In this document: positions 24,658 through 48,655 of the stretch, piece by piece
Position numbering within the stretch: position 1 is the first letter of the stretch
Layout of the letters: each line of letters opens with the position of its first letter
Source: Bugula neritina
Taxonomy: Eukaryota; Bryozoa; Gymnolaemata; Cheilostomatida; Bugulidae
Length of the DNA: 64,000 bases
NCBI GenBank assembly: GCA_964035545.1
Contig: OZ037767.1
Span: 23,634,128 to 23,698,127, forward strand
Direction: 5' to 3'
Made by a program: the position numbers and the translations under genes
Notes under the pieces: generated by a model
Seen by the model: the letters and a program-made list of their open reading frames with translations, nothing else
What the model was told of the DNA's origin: nothing
Database searches by the model: none

Positions 24658-27080
24658 ATTAAAGTAATTTGTTTGCGAGAAATTCGCTTTATATTATTTT
24701 TATTTTTATTTCAGGTAATATGATTTACATTATATTGAGTGAAAATATCATCATTTGTTTGGGTACATTATAGAACTTGGTTATTGCATTAATATTTTTC
24801 AGATTGATATACATGTATAACCGTACTCATTAGAAATTTTTTTTGTTAAAAAGCTTATCAATTCATCTTTGAAATAATGTCCACACCTGTGAAAAATAAA
24901 ATGCATGTAAATATGTGACAAAATTTTTAAAATTTTGATAAAATTCATTTAACAAATTGCATTGTCTAGCAAACTTTTTATAATGAACCTACATGTATAC
25001 ATGATTGGGTTCGAAAATATTATTATCTCGAGTTTCTCACAGGTGCAGTAATGAGTATATAAATAAACACAACATACTTCATTTCTTTAGTAACATTTCT
25101 AGGGTAGCTTAAAATATTGATTAATTGCAATAAGTTAAATATTTTACGTTAGACACTATTTCAATAGATGATGGCTGCTTCAGGTAAGTAAGAAACGCTC
25201 TCTGTGTTTAGCCAAAGCTGGGGGTCATCTCTCAGTGTAGGCCAGGCAGATGAGATGTAGAACATGAAATTTGAGTTGGTTGTGGAGTATAACCAGCTGA
25301 CATGAGTCATCGCGGGAAAGCACTACATTGGGCTTGATGATGGAGAGGCTATATGAACTAGGTTAAGACAAAACCTGCGCATTTGGCTTGTTGGTTTGCA
25401 TTTGAGGTTTTGAGTTTGGGGTTTGGAATTTAAAGTTGGGTTTGAGCTAACTATAAAGTTGAAAACAAGAGGGAAGAGGTACACAGATATGTAACCAATG
25501 TACTCTTTTGAGACAAGCTGTGTTATATGTATTATTCATTATGTAATGTTTAGTATATATATTATTATATAATATGTTGTCTACTCTACAGACATTTTTA
25601 AACTTCAAGCACTTTTTTATACCAAACAATGGGCAGTCTACAGTAGAGCTCTTCAATTATGTGTCAGTACAGGTACATACGTAAATTAGATACATTTTTT
25701 AAATAGCATTTCAATGATATCTCTTCTGCTTGTGCCAATTCAACTTACGTAACAATGGGCGGACAACAAAAAAGCTCTTCAACACTGTATATTTAGAATA
25801 TTAATAATAAATTATTCATAATTAAAAGTTGCCTATAAGATTATAATTTGCATAATGTCACATCATATTAATTAGGCCCAAGACATATGTGTTTTAGTTT
25901 AGAAGTAATAGAGAGAATAGTTCTAGTTTATAGAAAACATTACAGAAAACAAACTGAAAGCTTATAATATAGTAACAACCAGTCATACTATTATGAAACA
26001 GTTTGATGATAGGTATTTGCTAGCTATAAGTGCATTATATTGTAATTGTATCGAAATGAGTAAATGAAAATAGAATATTGTCAGCAATGTACATTTGTTT
26101 TATGCACTAACTGTAGCATGTTGAAATAATTCCTCTAACTAGATTTTCAGGCATTAATATAAATTATTGCTTAAATAAGAAACTTTTTCAAACAATCATA
26201 AACAATATTGCTGATTAAATGCTTATATATGCGCATAACTTTCTTCATGCACAGAATAAATTTACTTTTACTTTAAGTGCAGCTCAGCTAGCTTCTCTCA
26301 GCTAGCTTCACTGACTCACACAATAAGCAGCAGTTAGAACAAACCTGAAACTGTTCCTCCCACATCAATCATGTGCTTATAGCTTAGTTTATTGCCAAAT
26401 TTATATTGCATTTAATTTATTCTCAAAAACTTTTCCTATTAAAATTAATCTATACTTAATCTTGTTATGCATTTATAATTACATTATGTGTAAAGCAGTT
26501 GCAAAATTTTAAGAAAGAAAATTGTAGCTTCAAAACTATACTTACTGAACTTTATTTATTATAGCTGCCCAACGCATGGCATTAACAGCTTTATGCTTGT
26601 TATATCACATATTTAATTTTACTTTTTTCTTTTTCATAAATATTGCATGCATATTTAATATAGTTACATGATATTTCATTATCTAAGTATATATAATAAT
26701 GCTTTCCTATTAATCAACAAAATTAATTATGCATTTTCACACCATATTGTATATACATGTATACCACCACTTACACAATATATATTGTCCATAAATCACA
26801 ATTAACAATTTAAAATAAGCTACCCTTTTAAACAACCATGCAATACTAAACTTCATTAAAAGAAAGGCGGATTTTACCAACATATTATAACTTGATTAAC
26901 GCTCAAGATTAACTTGGGAAAATAATACAAGCGTAGAATTTATATTAGCCCCACTTCAGCATTAAGCGCTATTATTTGCTATAATCATGTCAAATAGTAG
27001 TCATTATTATTAGGAATCATTTTTAATAATGCCAAATGATAAGCGTGCATGCGTGTGTGTGTGTGTGGGGTTTGAAAATG
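23300..27080. other. No gene recognised; one TA microsatellite
   Basis: AT-rich sequence with only short random frames. A pure TA tract lies at about 24582-24654, and a short GT tract at 27051-27066. No receptor propeller exons were found here, although they would be expected between the orphan exon 1 and the IPT relics. Confidence 0.6.
24582..24654. repeat. (TA)n microsatellite
   Basis: About 73 bp of uninterrupted TA. Confidence 0.95.
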
Positions 27081-27129
27081 GACTATGAATGATCGACTCA
27101 TGTATCCCCGAAAATTGGTTGCTTTGCAG

Positions 27130-27597
27130 TAATATTTCCTTATTCAATATCTGGTGGAACTTTGTTTACTGCTGTTGGTTTTATACCAAATACTGGTGTA
27201 AAAGTGTATCTGAACAGTTCAGATGGACTTATGTCCCCTGTAGAACACAGTATATAGTATGTTTGGAAGATTTAATTTACTATCCAGCATGATTTTTGTA
27301 CAAAAAATACTCATTATATTGATGCTGAAGTGACACACTGTACAAATTAATATCAACTTATTACATTTAGCATAATGTTAAGTTGAAAGTTTGAGAATAT
27401 TAAATATGTTCACAATTTTTAGTTCTTCCATATTTACAGACCACAGAAACTGTTCTTTAAGATGCCAAATCAAACTAAAGAAGGTGAAGTTCAGTTAATA
27501 ATAAAACTCTCAGAAAATGTTACAGCAAAGTATGACTTTGTATATGGAAAAGATCCTATTTTAAACCATCCTGTTCAGTCTGACACTATTGCTGCAG
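27130..27597 (+). pseudogene. IPT exon 6 and 7 relics of the fourth receptor copy
   Basis: Exon 6 relic 27130-27256: ISGGTLFTAVGFIPNTGVKV then YLNSSDGLMSPVEHS, open, with a CAG acceptor and GTATGT donor; its first part is divergent. Exon 7 relic 27440-27597: MPNQTKEGEVQLIIKLSENV onward is almost identical to gene A, but the terminal donor is lost. No CCP, TM or kinase exons follow in this orientation. Reading frames are preserved, suggesting recent isolation from the parent gene. Confidence 0.78.
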
Positions 27598-27601
27598 AGT
27601 G

Positions 27602-27690
27602 TTTGTACTTGAATTTAAAGCCATTCCTGGAAGATAGGTTGTAGATGTCTGACTGAGACATCCACAATCACATCCACATCCATCATCTGT
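27602..27690 (-). pseudogene. Inverted scrap of receptor CCP and IPT exons
   Basis: 27602-27645 resembles the reverse complement of the CCP exon (the AAAGCCATTCCTGGA block encoding the CPPGMAL region). The next bases (TGACTGAGACATCC) resemble the reverse complement of the start of exon 6. It directly abuts the plus-strand exon-7 relic, giving a small fold-back arrangement. Confidence 0.55.
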
Positions 27691-27915
27691 ATAATGTATT
27701 ATATTAGCATCAGCATCTACCTGCTTCATATACTAATGGATGAATACATGGTGGTGTACATTTTTCAGTATACCAATCAATATACCTTAAATACAAATGC
27801 ATTTTACATAGATTTTTTTATCCAAATCAATAAATGCTATTTTTTTCTTGCAGTTGCAGCTCTTGGTGGTTCGGTTTGTTGCTTTGGTTGTTCCAAGATA
27901 TTTTTGTTGTGGTTA
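27690..27915 (-). repeat. Inverted copy of the dispersed repeat
   Basis: Reverse complement of the repeat seen at 8605-8830: ATCTACCTGCTTCATATACT, then TGGTGTACATTTTTCAGTAT, then the CCAAGATA end. It is the only copy seen in this orientation and abuts the inverted CCP scrap. Confidence 0.75.
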
Positions 27916-28609
27916 AACAGGTGAACTATGGTCGTTGCTCACTATCTCTAAGGTGTTTAATAACATCAGTAACTGAACTGATAAGAAAGTGGTCACGATT
28001 TAACAAGCTTGTGACTTGCTGTTTAGACGAATCTTACAATACAAGTCTCGTATATCGTATATGCATTTTGTATATTAGATTTGTCTGCTCAATAATAAAA
28101 GATGCATGTGTTATGTTATGTTCTTATTAGTGCTCAATATGACTAAACTCACAAGACTATTCATTAATTGAGGTGAAGGAAGAAGAGGTATCTATATACC
28201 GAGACTATTCGTGGCGCTAGCAAGCTTGATGTCAGCTGTTTACTCTTCTTATCCTCTCTTCCGGCAGCAATGACATCGCCAACGCTATAGTTGGTGAATG
28301 TGCCCCAGGCATAATATATGGCCTTGTGAATCATATCCTTCTTATAGTCTATATATCGGACTACACGACCCTTCCATGAGTTTTATTGAAATAAGCCATA
28401 AACAAGTTATGTTAATAGAAGATAACTCTTGCTTATACATGTATTACAGACTTGCTTCCGCTATTTTCAACTTATGAAATGCCGACAGTATAATATACTG
28501 TTGGCATTATATTAACCTGAACATTCATACATACCTAATAGTTTATTTATATTATGTTTGTGGTGAGCCTAAATGTGAGTATGAATATCACAAATGACAA
28601 TGAAAATAG

Positions 28610-28745
28610 TATTATAAGGCACTTGTTTCTAAAAGGGTCTAGTACTATCCACGCCTTTCTTGAGGGGTGTAGTAATACCGAATCCATTCTGGAAAGGTTT
28701 AGTATTATACACTCCTTTCTGAAAGGGGTGGAGGCTGTAATACAC
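28610..28745. repeat. 30-bp minisatellite, about four diverged units
   Basis: Units of 30-33 bp (CTTTCTTGAGGGGTGTAGTA type). Because 30 is divisible by three, both strands read as 10-residue repeats: FLKGSSTIHA, FLEGCSNTES on plus; LHPSRKAWIV, LDPFRNKCLI on minus. No gene context. Confidence 0.7.
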
Positions 28746-29307
28746 ACACCATTTAAACTACTAGCCTCAACTGGTCTATATTATTCTGATTCACCTCTTT
28801 ACATTCCATTGTTGAACATTATCTCTTACTGAACATAAATACATTGATGTACTCAATAATCTCAATTTGCTTGAAATAAAACTATATAGTGTTATATGAT
28901 TTTATGTATTGTAGCTTCTATGTACTGCTTTCCCAATAAATGATGACCTACTAAGTTATAATAGTAATTGATAACAAATTTTAGTTTATTTAACAGTGAA
29001 GTACAATTCAGAATTTTTTTATTACTCAATAACAGCAGATAACATCCTAAACTAGAACAGCGGTTTAGTACATTAGGTAATGTTATAAAGTTGGAAATTT
29101 TAACAATGAAAAGATAATTGATCACAAGCAATTTACTTATTCGAAGAAAAAATAGACAAAAGAGCAAAGATTTGCAAAAAGTTGAATATACAAAACAAGA
29201 CTTGTTTAAAAGTCAACTTACAGCCGTATGGAAAACCAATAGAACATGCAGTTGATTCCGTAATAAATAAAAATCTATCAAGTAACAAAACACAAGAGTT
29301 GTGCATG

Positions 29308-29656
29308 ATTCTACATCTATGCAAGCTAAACTGTAGATTCTACATCTATGCAAGCTAAACTGTAGATTCTACAGCTACATAAGCTGAACTGTAGAATCTA
29401 CATCTATGCAGGCTAAACTGTATATTCTACATGCAGCTACACAAATGAAACTGTAGATTCTACAGTTATACAAGTTAAACTGTAGAATCTACATCTATGC
29501 AAGCTAAACTGTAGATTCTACAGTTACACAATTTGAACTGTAGATTCTACAGTTATACAAGTTAAACTGTAGATTCTACAGCTATACAAGTTAAACTGTA
29601 GAATCTACATCTATGCAAGCTAAACTGTAGATTCTACAGCTGCACAAGCTAAACTA
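29308..29656. repeat. 29-bp minisatellite with palindromic core, about 12 units
   Basis: Period 29-30 bp; unit is CTACATCTATGCAAGCTAAA plus CTGTAGATT. Each junction forms TGTAGATTCTACA or TGTAGAATCTACA, palindromes except for the central base. It ends about 45 bp beyond the JmjC stop codon, so it would fall in that gene's 3' region. Confidence 0.9.
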
Positions 29657-29701
29657 AAAAATAAATAAGCAATATCAGCAAAGGTCAAATGCCATAAACA
29701 C

Positions 29702-32700
29702 TCAGAGCTCATCGTGAATTTCTTCATCTTCCTTTGTATCTTCCCATTGTTTTTCTATGGCGTAAATTTCCTGGAGAATATTGTATAGAAGAAATGCTAG
29801 TCTGCATATATGTTATATATCACAGGCTATAGCCTATAATGTGCTGGGGAGCGGCCGTGGTCTAGGGGTTAGAGCGTTTGTCTAGTAAACATGAAGGTCA
29901 TGGGTTCGAGCCCGGGCAAAGGCCATTGGTGATGTTAAGAAGAGCATCCAGTCATAATTGCTCCTGTGCCTCATTTAAATAAGTCCTTTGCCCGCTTTAA
30001 CAAAAACCCTTTCTATCAGGGGTTTCTCACAGAGATAGTGACAATAAACTGGCGTGAGTTTTTTTTTATAGCATATAATGTGCTATGATATGCACATCAT
30101 AATATTATAGTACACGCTATACCACATGTACTATATTAGCATGTATGTCATATTACAGCCCTTACTATAGCACATGTACTATATTACAGCACACGTTTTA
30201 GCTTGTATGTACTATAGTATGTATACATATTATAAAGAAATTGTGCTATAAAACACACTGTAGGGCACTCACCTTGAAGTAAACACTAACATCTGTCCAC
30301 CTGCTTTCAGGCATAGCCTTTAAGTCCACTGCATCCACTTTACCATCTCCACCCACGTCTATCAGATCAAACATCTGAAGAGATAAAGTTCACGGCAGCT
30401 AAAGTAATATTACTATAGTCACAATGATATCTGACCTCAGTAGAAACAATGCATGAATAAAGAGAGTACAAGAGAGCTAATTGGGTTTACCTTTTTCAGT
30501 ATAGTAAGGGCTCTATCATGCTCCAGTGTATCAACAAATTCAGGGTCATTCATTATCTGCAATGCATATGTCACACAGTAGAGTGTTAATTAGAGCACAA
30601 CAAGGAAAAAGCTACACTAAATATGATATAAATAACATAAAGCAGTTGAGTTCAAGGTTAACATTTCCAAACCATAGTTCTCGAGACAGGTCGGTCGTTA
30701 GCTACAGCTTACCAACTAGCCAGTTTAATATCTCTCCCCTTTAAGTTTCATTTTATTAAATATTTAAATATAAAATTTGAACTTAGACGCTCATGCTTCT
30801 TAGTTACTGAGTTTAGTTGCAAATAGACAAGCTGCCTAGGTGTATAGTCTATCGGCATCAATCCAATGGCCTCAAGTTTTTAATACAGATGTTGCTTCTG
30901 TTCTGCCAGGATGGTCAGACCACCCTTTCTATCTGGCAGACCAGTTAGGTTGTCAATTGAAGCGATAACATTTCAACTTGAGACAGATTGTAGCAGTCAT
31001 ACATGTTTACTGATTATAACATTAATTCACCTGACCTGACATAAATGGCAGGTATAAGACAGCTGATAATGAGACATATTGTTACTTACAGGTAGGTTTA
31101 AACTAGATATAAATGCTTCAACAGTCAAGGAGTTGTCCTCTACTGCTCCGGTCACAACGTATCTACAAACAGCAGCATTGGCATTCAGAGTTCAGGATTA
31201 AAGTCAAGTCATTGCAATAAATAACTCTTGGTCACTTAATGAACTTAATTGCTACTGAGAGCATGCTAGAGATAGTAAAGCTGAACAGAGCTTAAGCTAA
31301 CCGAATGATTTCGGGAGATGACTCCAAATTATCCATTCCAGATGTCACTACATTGTCCAGTGTCAACGCAGGGTCAAATTCCTTGTCACACTTTTCTAAG
31401 TCAATTTCCTTATTTTTAAAGCTGTTCCACCAGATGTTAACGGCAATGTTTCTGTTGTAAGATCGTACTTGGTGTATCCTACAGCATAAATATTCTGAAA
31501 TACAGCATAATATAATAAAAGATAATATAATACAACAAGACATAGTATTATAGAAACATAGTATAATGTAGCATAATATACTATAATACAACATAATAAA
31601 ATATGCATCATAACATATAATATAATATATAATATAATACAATATAATATAATTTGTTGTATTAAAATTTAATATAATAAAAACACAGTATAGTACAACT
31701 TAATCATATATAGTATAACATATTGAAATATAGTATAACATTAAAATATATTGTAGTATAACGTAACATAAAGTAAAACATATTAAAACAGAGTAGGCTA
31801 TAACATAAGATAAGAAAACATAAAATGAATAGAAATTCGTTCACACAGTGAGCATCACCAGTTAAACGGAATGTAAAGACAGTCTCCGGGCTCTAAGTCA
31901 GCGTGCATGAACTTAACGTCAGCAAGACCTGGGTACTTTGTGTAGTCAACATCATCGACATCAATGCCAGAGTATGCACCTTCAGGGTGGTCAAACAGCA
32001 CCTTGTCCTGCATTGACAGTATTACATATTAATAACAATAGAATATGTACATGCTAAGTAAATGGTAAGTAAACGGTAAGTACAGTTTCTATGTCTATGT
32101 TGCTTGTAAGAGATATGAAATAAAGTACAAGCAAAGTACAATCAGGTTCCATCAATGCTGCTGTGTTGGCTTTATTAGTGATTGACAACTCATTGAGGCA
32201 TCTGTATGCGATGCTCACAACTGTTGGTCTATGTATTATATTGTATTTTTTTTTAAACTAAACTGCAGCAGAACCCTTGCTTGTGGAAATACTTTATCTC
32301 ACATTCAAACCCTTGACTATTTCAGTTGCTAAGATATCTTATTGTTTTTTAGTAGAGTAATATTAATACGTTTACATCAACATAACATATTAACAGTTGT
32401 ACAGAAGATAATAATATACACTCTTGAAAATATAGCAGCAAAATTGAAAAGATCATAATACAAGTTAGTGGCGACATCACATCCTGCATGTAGAACTTAC
32501 AGCGTGCTCGGGAGGGACAAACACAAATTTCTTAATACCAGCCACCAAACAGTTCATATTCTCCACAGAGTCAGTATGTACAACAGAGGAAGTCCCACCA
32601 CTACTGTACCACATAACCTGACAAAACACAAAGCTGAATGGGTAATGGATTATTGTAAGTTGTGAAATAATGAAACAGTCATAGCGTTTATAAACTTATT

Positions 32701-33779
32701 ATAGTATTATTGTATTATCATTATATTCTGTAATATTCTCATTAGTGACACTCTGTGATACAACATTTCAAAAATGTTAATAGGAGAATGCTTATTTGAA
32801 AAACGGAAAGGTTACTAGTAGACTTTTAGCAAATGGATGATTAGAAAATAGATCTTTGGTAAATGAATAATATTCAACATGGCCTAGTCGGCCTCAGACC
32901 GGGTCCAAAATATATAGGAACATAGACTTTTCTCAATTTATTTATTACTGCACCTACCCCCATAATGATAATAAAATTTAGCTATAGAATTGATATGCAT
33001 TATTTTATATAGGAAGTGACTCATAATATGAAGTCTTCTCTAGAACTCACCGTTTCCACAACGATCTCTTTCATTAGCTGTTCACACTGCAAGTGGTGAG
33101 GTAACATATAATCCTTCCTATAAACAAACAGAAAAATTCAAGGATCGCAGACTAGACTAGACTGGTGCAAGTAGCTCTTATTTAAATAGACTATTTTGAG
33201 TAATTTTGTTTTATAGTACTCAATAGACTTTATTAAAGAAAAGACAACTTCAAAGAATTGCTCCTAGGCATTGATATTATAGCATAATATGTATATTATT
33301 GTCTACTTTAACCAGCTAGTCTGAGAAATTAGACTAAGAAAGCAGTCTGAGAAACTAGACAGAAAAACTAACCTAAGAAATGGAGGTACTGACTCCACCA
33401 TATACTGGTCTGTGGCGTTGTAGACTGACACAAACTTCTTGAATGGCATACGAACGGTTGGATTCGTCCGGTTTTCTTTCTTCTTGCTTTCAACAAGAAC
33501 GGTGTGATTGTGAGGAATCTCCGAGAGTTTCATAAAATATTCATCAGTCCACAGTCTATAGGCAGAAGAATTCAAGATGGCTGCCTTGAACAACACGGGA
33601 ATCTGTTCAGAGACAAATGTGGTGAAAAATTCCTTTGTAGAAAGGCTTCTTTCATTCTTCACTATAGCCACGTGAATCGAAGGAGGATTTGCTGCCCCAA
33701 AAGCAATCTTAGTTTCAGCTAAAACAGTCTTCGAGATGGGAAGCATGAGACTACAAACTAAGACTATATGAATTTCCAT
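29702..33779 (-). CDS. ER-lumenal JmjC/cupin_8 2-oxoglutarate oxygenase with EF-hand and HDEL
   Basis: Nine exons on the minus strand: 33779-33373, 33117-33051, 32617-32501, 32007-31859, 31478-31302, 31162-31090, 30556-30491, 30374-30273, 29770-29702, joining to 408 codons. The start ATG is followed by a hydrophobic signal peptide (MEIHIVLVCSLMLP). The JmjC/cupin core shows the iron pair H172-T-D174 in VVHTDSVENMN, then GIKKFVFVPP, then LEPGDCLYIPFNW, and the third ligand H249 in WIHQV followed by the typical NIWWN. An EF-hand loop lies at 358-369 (DVGGDGKVDAVD; position 3 is Gly, so affinity may be low). The C-terminus is HDEL, an ER-retrieval signal. Family knowledge suggests Fe(II)/2-oxoglutarate hydroxylation of a protein in the ER, possibly calcium-linked; the substrate is not predictable. 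Human JMJD8 is also ER-lumenal, but I do not assert orthology. A SINE sits in the last intron. Gene A starts about 1.5 kb upstream in the opposite direction. Confidence 0.9.
29850..30070 (+). mobile_element. tRNA-derived SINE, copy 1
   Basis: Head: GTGGTCTAGGGGTTAGAGCG (A box) and GGGTTCGAGCCC (B box) with a tRNA-like anticodon arm whose triplet is CTA. Body: AAGAGCATCCAGTCATAATT and a GTGACAATAAACTGGCG end, then a T run. The body recalls conserved-core invertebrate SINEs. It is inserted in the last intron of the JmjC gene, antisense to it. Confidence 0.85.
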
Positions 33780-35319
33780 TACACAACAGGTTTGTCTCAC
33801 GTCAAAGAAGAAAATAATACATAAAAAGACAACAGACTATATAATAAGCTATTGTTTAAGATGTAATTTGATCATGTGACTTACAACCTGAGTGATGACT
33901 AAATTATTAGCCTTGTGCATTGTGACTGAAGTGCACCTGCAAGATTAACTGTTCCTGAATTTGCAGGCCATGGCAACTTTATATTGTGTGACAGGCTATA
34001 CTCTAGAAGCTAAAAATATTAATATATAGAAAATTATGCTATGCTAAATTATGTTTTAAAAAATATAATAAGCAACTACATACAGCTGGCAACTTGGATT
34101 ATTATACTCTATTTTATGTTGAGCCAATCCACCTCAACACCTGAAAACTTTTTAGTTTACTAACACCTGGACAGTAACTAGCACATTTTCTACATAGATT
34201 TTGTAATCAGAGCGCCAATGAACTTATTGCATGAAAAGTAGATCTCATACCATTTAACACCTTAGAAGAAGTTCTGCAACTACCAAGTGCATTTAATTGT
34301 CATATTAGTAACTAAAATGTAATTGTTGTGGACAATTCAGTCAAAAACTAATCATGGAAGCCATTTGCTTAAATTATGGTTATATGATAAAAAGACCATT
34401 AGTATATTTTGTATCTTACTTGAATGATTAAAATTTGTTTTATTTGTCATGCGTGCGCATATGTTCTTTACTGCACATCTGTGATATTGACCTGACAATA
34501 TATCCTTTAGTTTCTACACTTCAGTAAATACACAACAACTCTACTATGTGCAGTTTCAAATCATGTCATGATTTCAACTAATCACAGAGTAATTTATTCA
34601 GGAAACGGGTTATGCATATTACGCAAAAGACTCTGCAAAGTTGACAACAGTATAGTGTAGGCAGTCAACAAAGCTTCACTGCCAGAGTATTAACAGAGGC
34701 TTATTTCAGCTTTCACGTGCTCTAGCTGACTAGTAGAACAAATAGCTGCTCAATTCAGAAGGTGGAAAAATCTAGTGGTAAGTAGTTGTTTAAGTTGGTA
34801 CAGTAAGCAGAAGTGGGCAGACAACCAATGCTATAGCACTGTCACGTGACCATGCCTGTGGTTATTTGGTTTCAATTAGAAGCTAGCCTATTTAAAAGAA
34901 CAGGCACAATTGAAAAAAAAATTATTTGATGATTGCCATTAAACTAAGAAGCTTTTACTTTATGAGTTCTTGTGCTATACTGAAAGACTTTTATCATATG
35001 TTACCCATAAATAGCCAAAATTCAGCTTAAAACTATTTGCCTAAAGCTGTTCTACTTTACTAGTTTATTGAATTTTGTGGATCACAACGAGGTTATATAA
35101 TATACAGCCACTGCAGTACCAACCTGTTTCTGATTCAATGTGTAAAGTATGTATATTGTGTAACATGAATACAGTGAAAAAAACATACTTAATTAAGCAA
35201 AAATAAGTTATTGAAAGGAAGTGGGCTTTTATTGTATGGATAGAATGGATGCCCCAACTCTTAGAATGTGTCTTACAGGCATTCTGTAAAGGTGATAGAA
35301 ACGTAGCCAGAAAGTTTCT
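33780..35319. promoter_or_regulatory. Divergent intergenic region between the JmjC gene and gene A
   Basis: About 1.5 kb separates the two start codons, which face away from each other, so both promoters should lie here. I see no clear TATA or known site. Just before gene A's ATG, 35281-35319 matches the sequence before the orphan exon 1 at 22.8 kb, so conserved 5' leader or promoter sequence begins by about 35280. Confidence 0.45.
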
Positions 35320-47075
<11,756 letters not shown>

Positions 47076-47144
47076 TAGTGCATTAAGTAAAAATATGATA
47101 TTAGTAATTTAAAGAATTTCGAACACATTGCATTTACATGCATT

Positions 47145-47150
47145 AATAAA
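47145..47150 (+). terminator. Candidate polyadenylation signal of gene A
   Basis: AATAAA about 70 bp after the stop codon, in the block CATTAATAAAATATTT, which is also present after gene B. Confidence 0.55.
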
Positions 47151-47560
47151 ATATTTATATATTATATTTTAGCTATCATATACAAGCTTTTTAAGGGCTG
47201 TATGCTCAAACACTTTTGTTATATAATAAATTTTGTGCTCAAATGTACTGAAATCATTTAGAATTTCAGTATGGAGTGCCAAATGGTAAAAAATCTGCTC
47301 ATTCGTTCATCGCATATGTTCACAATAAGCTTTTACATATTTACAATTTGGTCTCAATACCTCGTTAATATTAAAGATTTTAGGTCCACTATATTTTGGT
47401 CTTATACTGTTATTACTCATTTCCTTACCCTTGTTTCTTTCTTTGTTATACTCATTATTCGGTCCCACACCTCAGTTATGTATGTACTCTCATACTTAAA
47501 CTATTTCCTCTTTCATACTCATTAATCCTTCTCTTACAACTATCATCACCTCTCAAAACC

Positions 47561-48119
47561 TTATTACAGTATTTGCTCTAACACTCACATTATTAACTTT
47601 CCTACCTCTATTAAAACCACTAATATAAACTCCTATGCGCCTATTATTATTTCTCATGCCCCTAGTTTGATGCTGCAGTCTTTATGTACACATTACAATA
47701 TTTTTTTTTTCATTTCTTTATAATAAATGATGCATACTTATCTATAAACTTACGTTTTGTTATATTTTCTTATTATAAAATAATTCTTTTTCCATCAGCA
47801 AAAAAGTAATTATGCATTTTCACACCATATTACATCTGTATTGCATAATAATTTACAACAACTAACAATAATGAAAGCCAAAATAGAAAGTTTAAACAAC
47901 TAAGCAACTTTTTATTACCAATTTCAATGCTAAATTTTACTATGAAATAATGTGTATAAATAAACAATATATTAACTATATCAAAACTTGACTTTCGTTT
48001 GAAACAAAATCAATACAACTTCAAAACGTTAGAAATTAATGTTATCAATCACATTTATAATATTCTACTTAGAGAAATCTGTATAAAAATACTCTAGAAA
48101 GTTACTGAATTTTAGACGT
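47561..48119. other. Spacer flank, no gene recognised
   Basis: AT-rich sequence between the end of the left arm and the orphan tail. Nothing recognised; no counterpart in the right arm was found. Confidence 0.55.
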
Positions 48120-48655
48120 TTAATCATGATCATCTGTTTCACTACCAGCATCACCTCCAACAATATTTATATGATGGATACCATCACTTAGATCTTCGTC
48201 TGAGTCATCATAACAGCCTCTTCCATCTTCTGAGTACCTGCATCTATCTTGTTTGTTGTCAGCTCTTGCACCATAGAAAGAAGGAGTTTTAGCTTTTGTA
48301 GTCCCATTAACATGTGTTCCTTGAAGCTTTGGCTTGGGCTTTATAGGAGGCCGCACAGCGTAGCGATTATAGTAGTTAGGTTTGCTGTTGCTCAGGACAC
48401 CACCCTGTGTTTGTGAACTATCTGGCACACTAGTACCACAGTCAGGGTGTCCAGGTGTTTCAGAGTTCACAGGATTAACAGGCTTTTGATAATGTGATTC
48501 AGGACTTGCTAGAGGGGGTGTTTCTGGAGGTTGAGGTTTCAATTGTTTCAATGTTACTCAGAGTTACCTTCTCTTTTTGATGATGCAGTACACAATTATC
48601 AGAACCACTAGCAAGATGGTGCAAAGAGGAACAGTGATGTATAATATCAGTCTCA
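48120..48655 (-). pseudogene. Orphan transmembrane exon and proline-rich/acidic cytoplasmic tail
   Basis: Minus strand. 48655-48568 follows a TTTGTAG acceptor and encodes a membrane helix (LILYITVPLCTILLVVLIIV then YCIIKKRR) ending at a possible GTAACT donor. From 48551 down to 48120 an open frame of about 143 codons encodes a Pro-rich tail (QPPETPPLASPES, RPPIKPKPKL, an SH3-ligand-like run) with an acidic end (DSDEDLSDG, SETDDHD) and a stop. Helix and tail share one frame but TAA CTC TGA separates them. No ectodomain exons were found upstream. It looks like the 3' end of a single-pass membrane protein cut off from its gene, or a gene with an unrecognised small intron. It is not receptor sequence, and the family is not recognised. 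Confidence 0.55.

Noticed and set aside
29308-29656. CRISPR array
   Set aside because: Units are contiguous with no unique spacers, and the DNA is eukaryotic.
29870-29945. tRNA gene (CTA anticodon)
   Set aside because: The tRNA-like head is followed by a SINE body and recurs at 58.6 kb; the acceptor stem does not close and the anticodon is a suppressor type.
48120-48655. Terminal exons of gene B
   Set aside because: Gene B exon 18 ends in phase 0, whereas the TM exon needs a one-base carry-over, and a second membrane helix after the kinase makes no sense.
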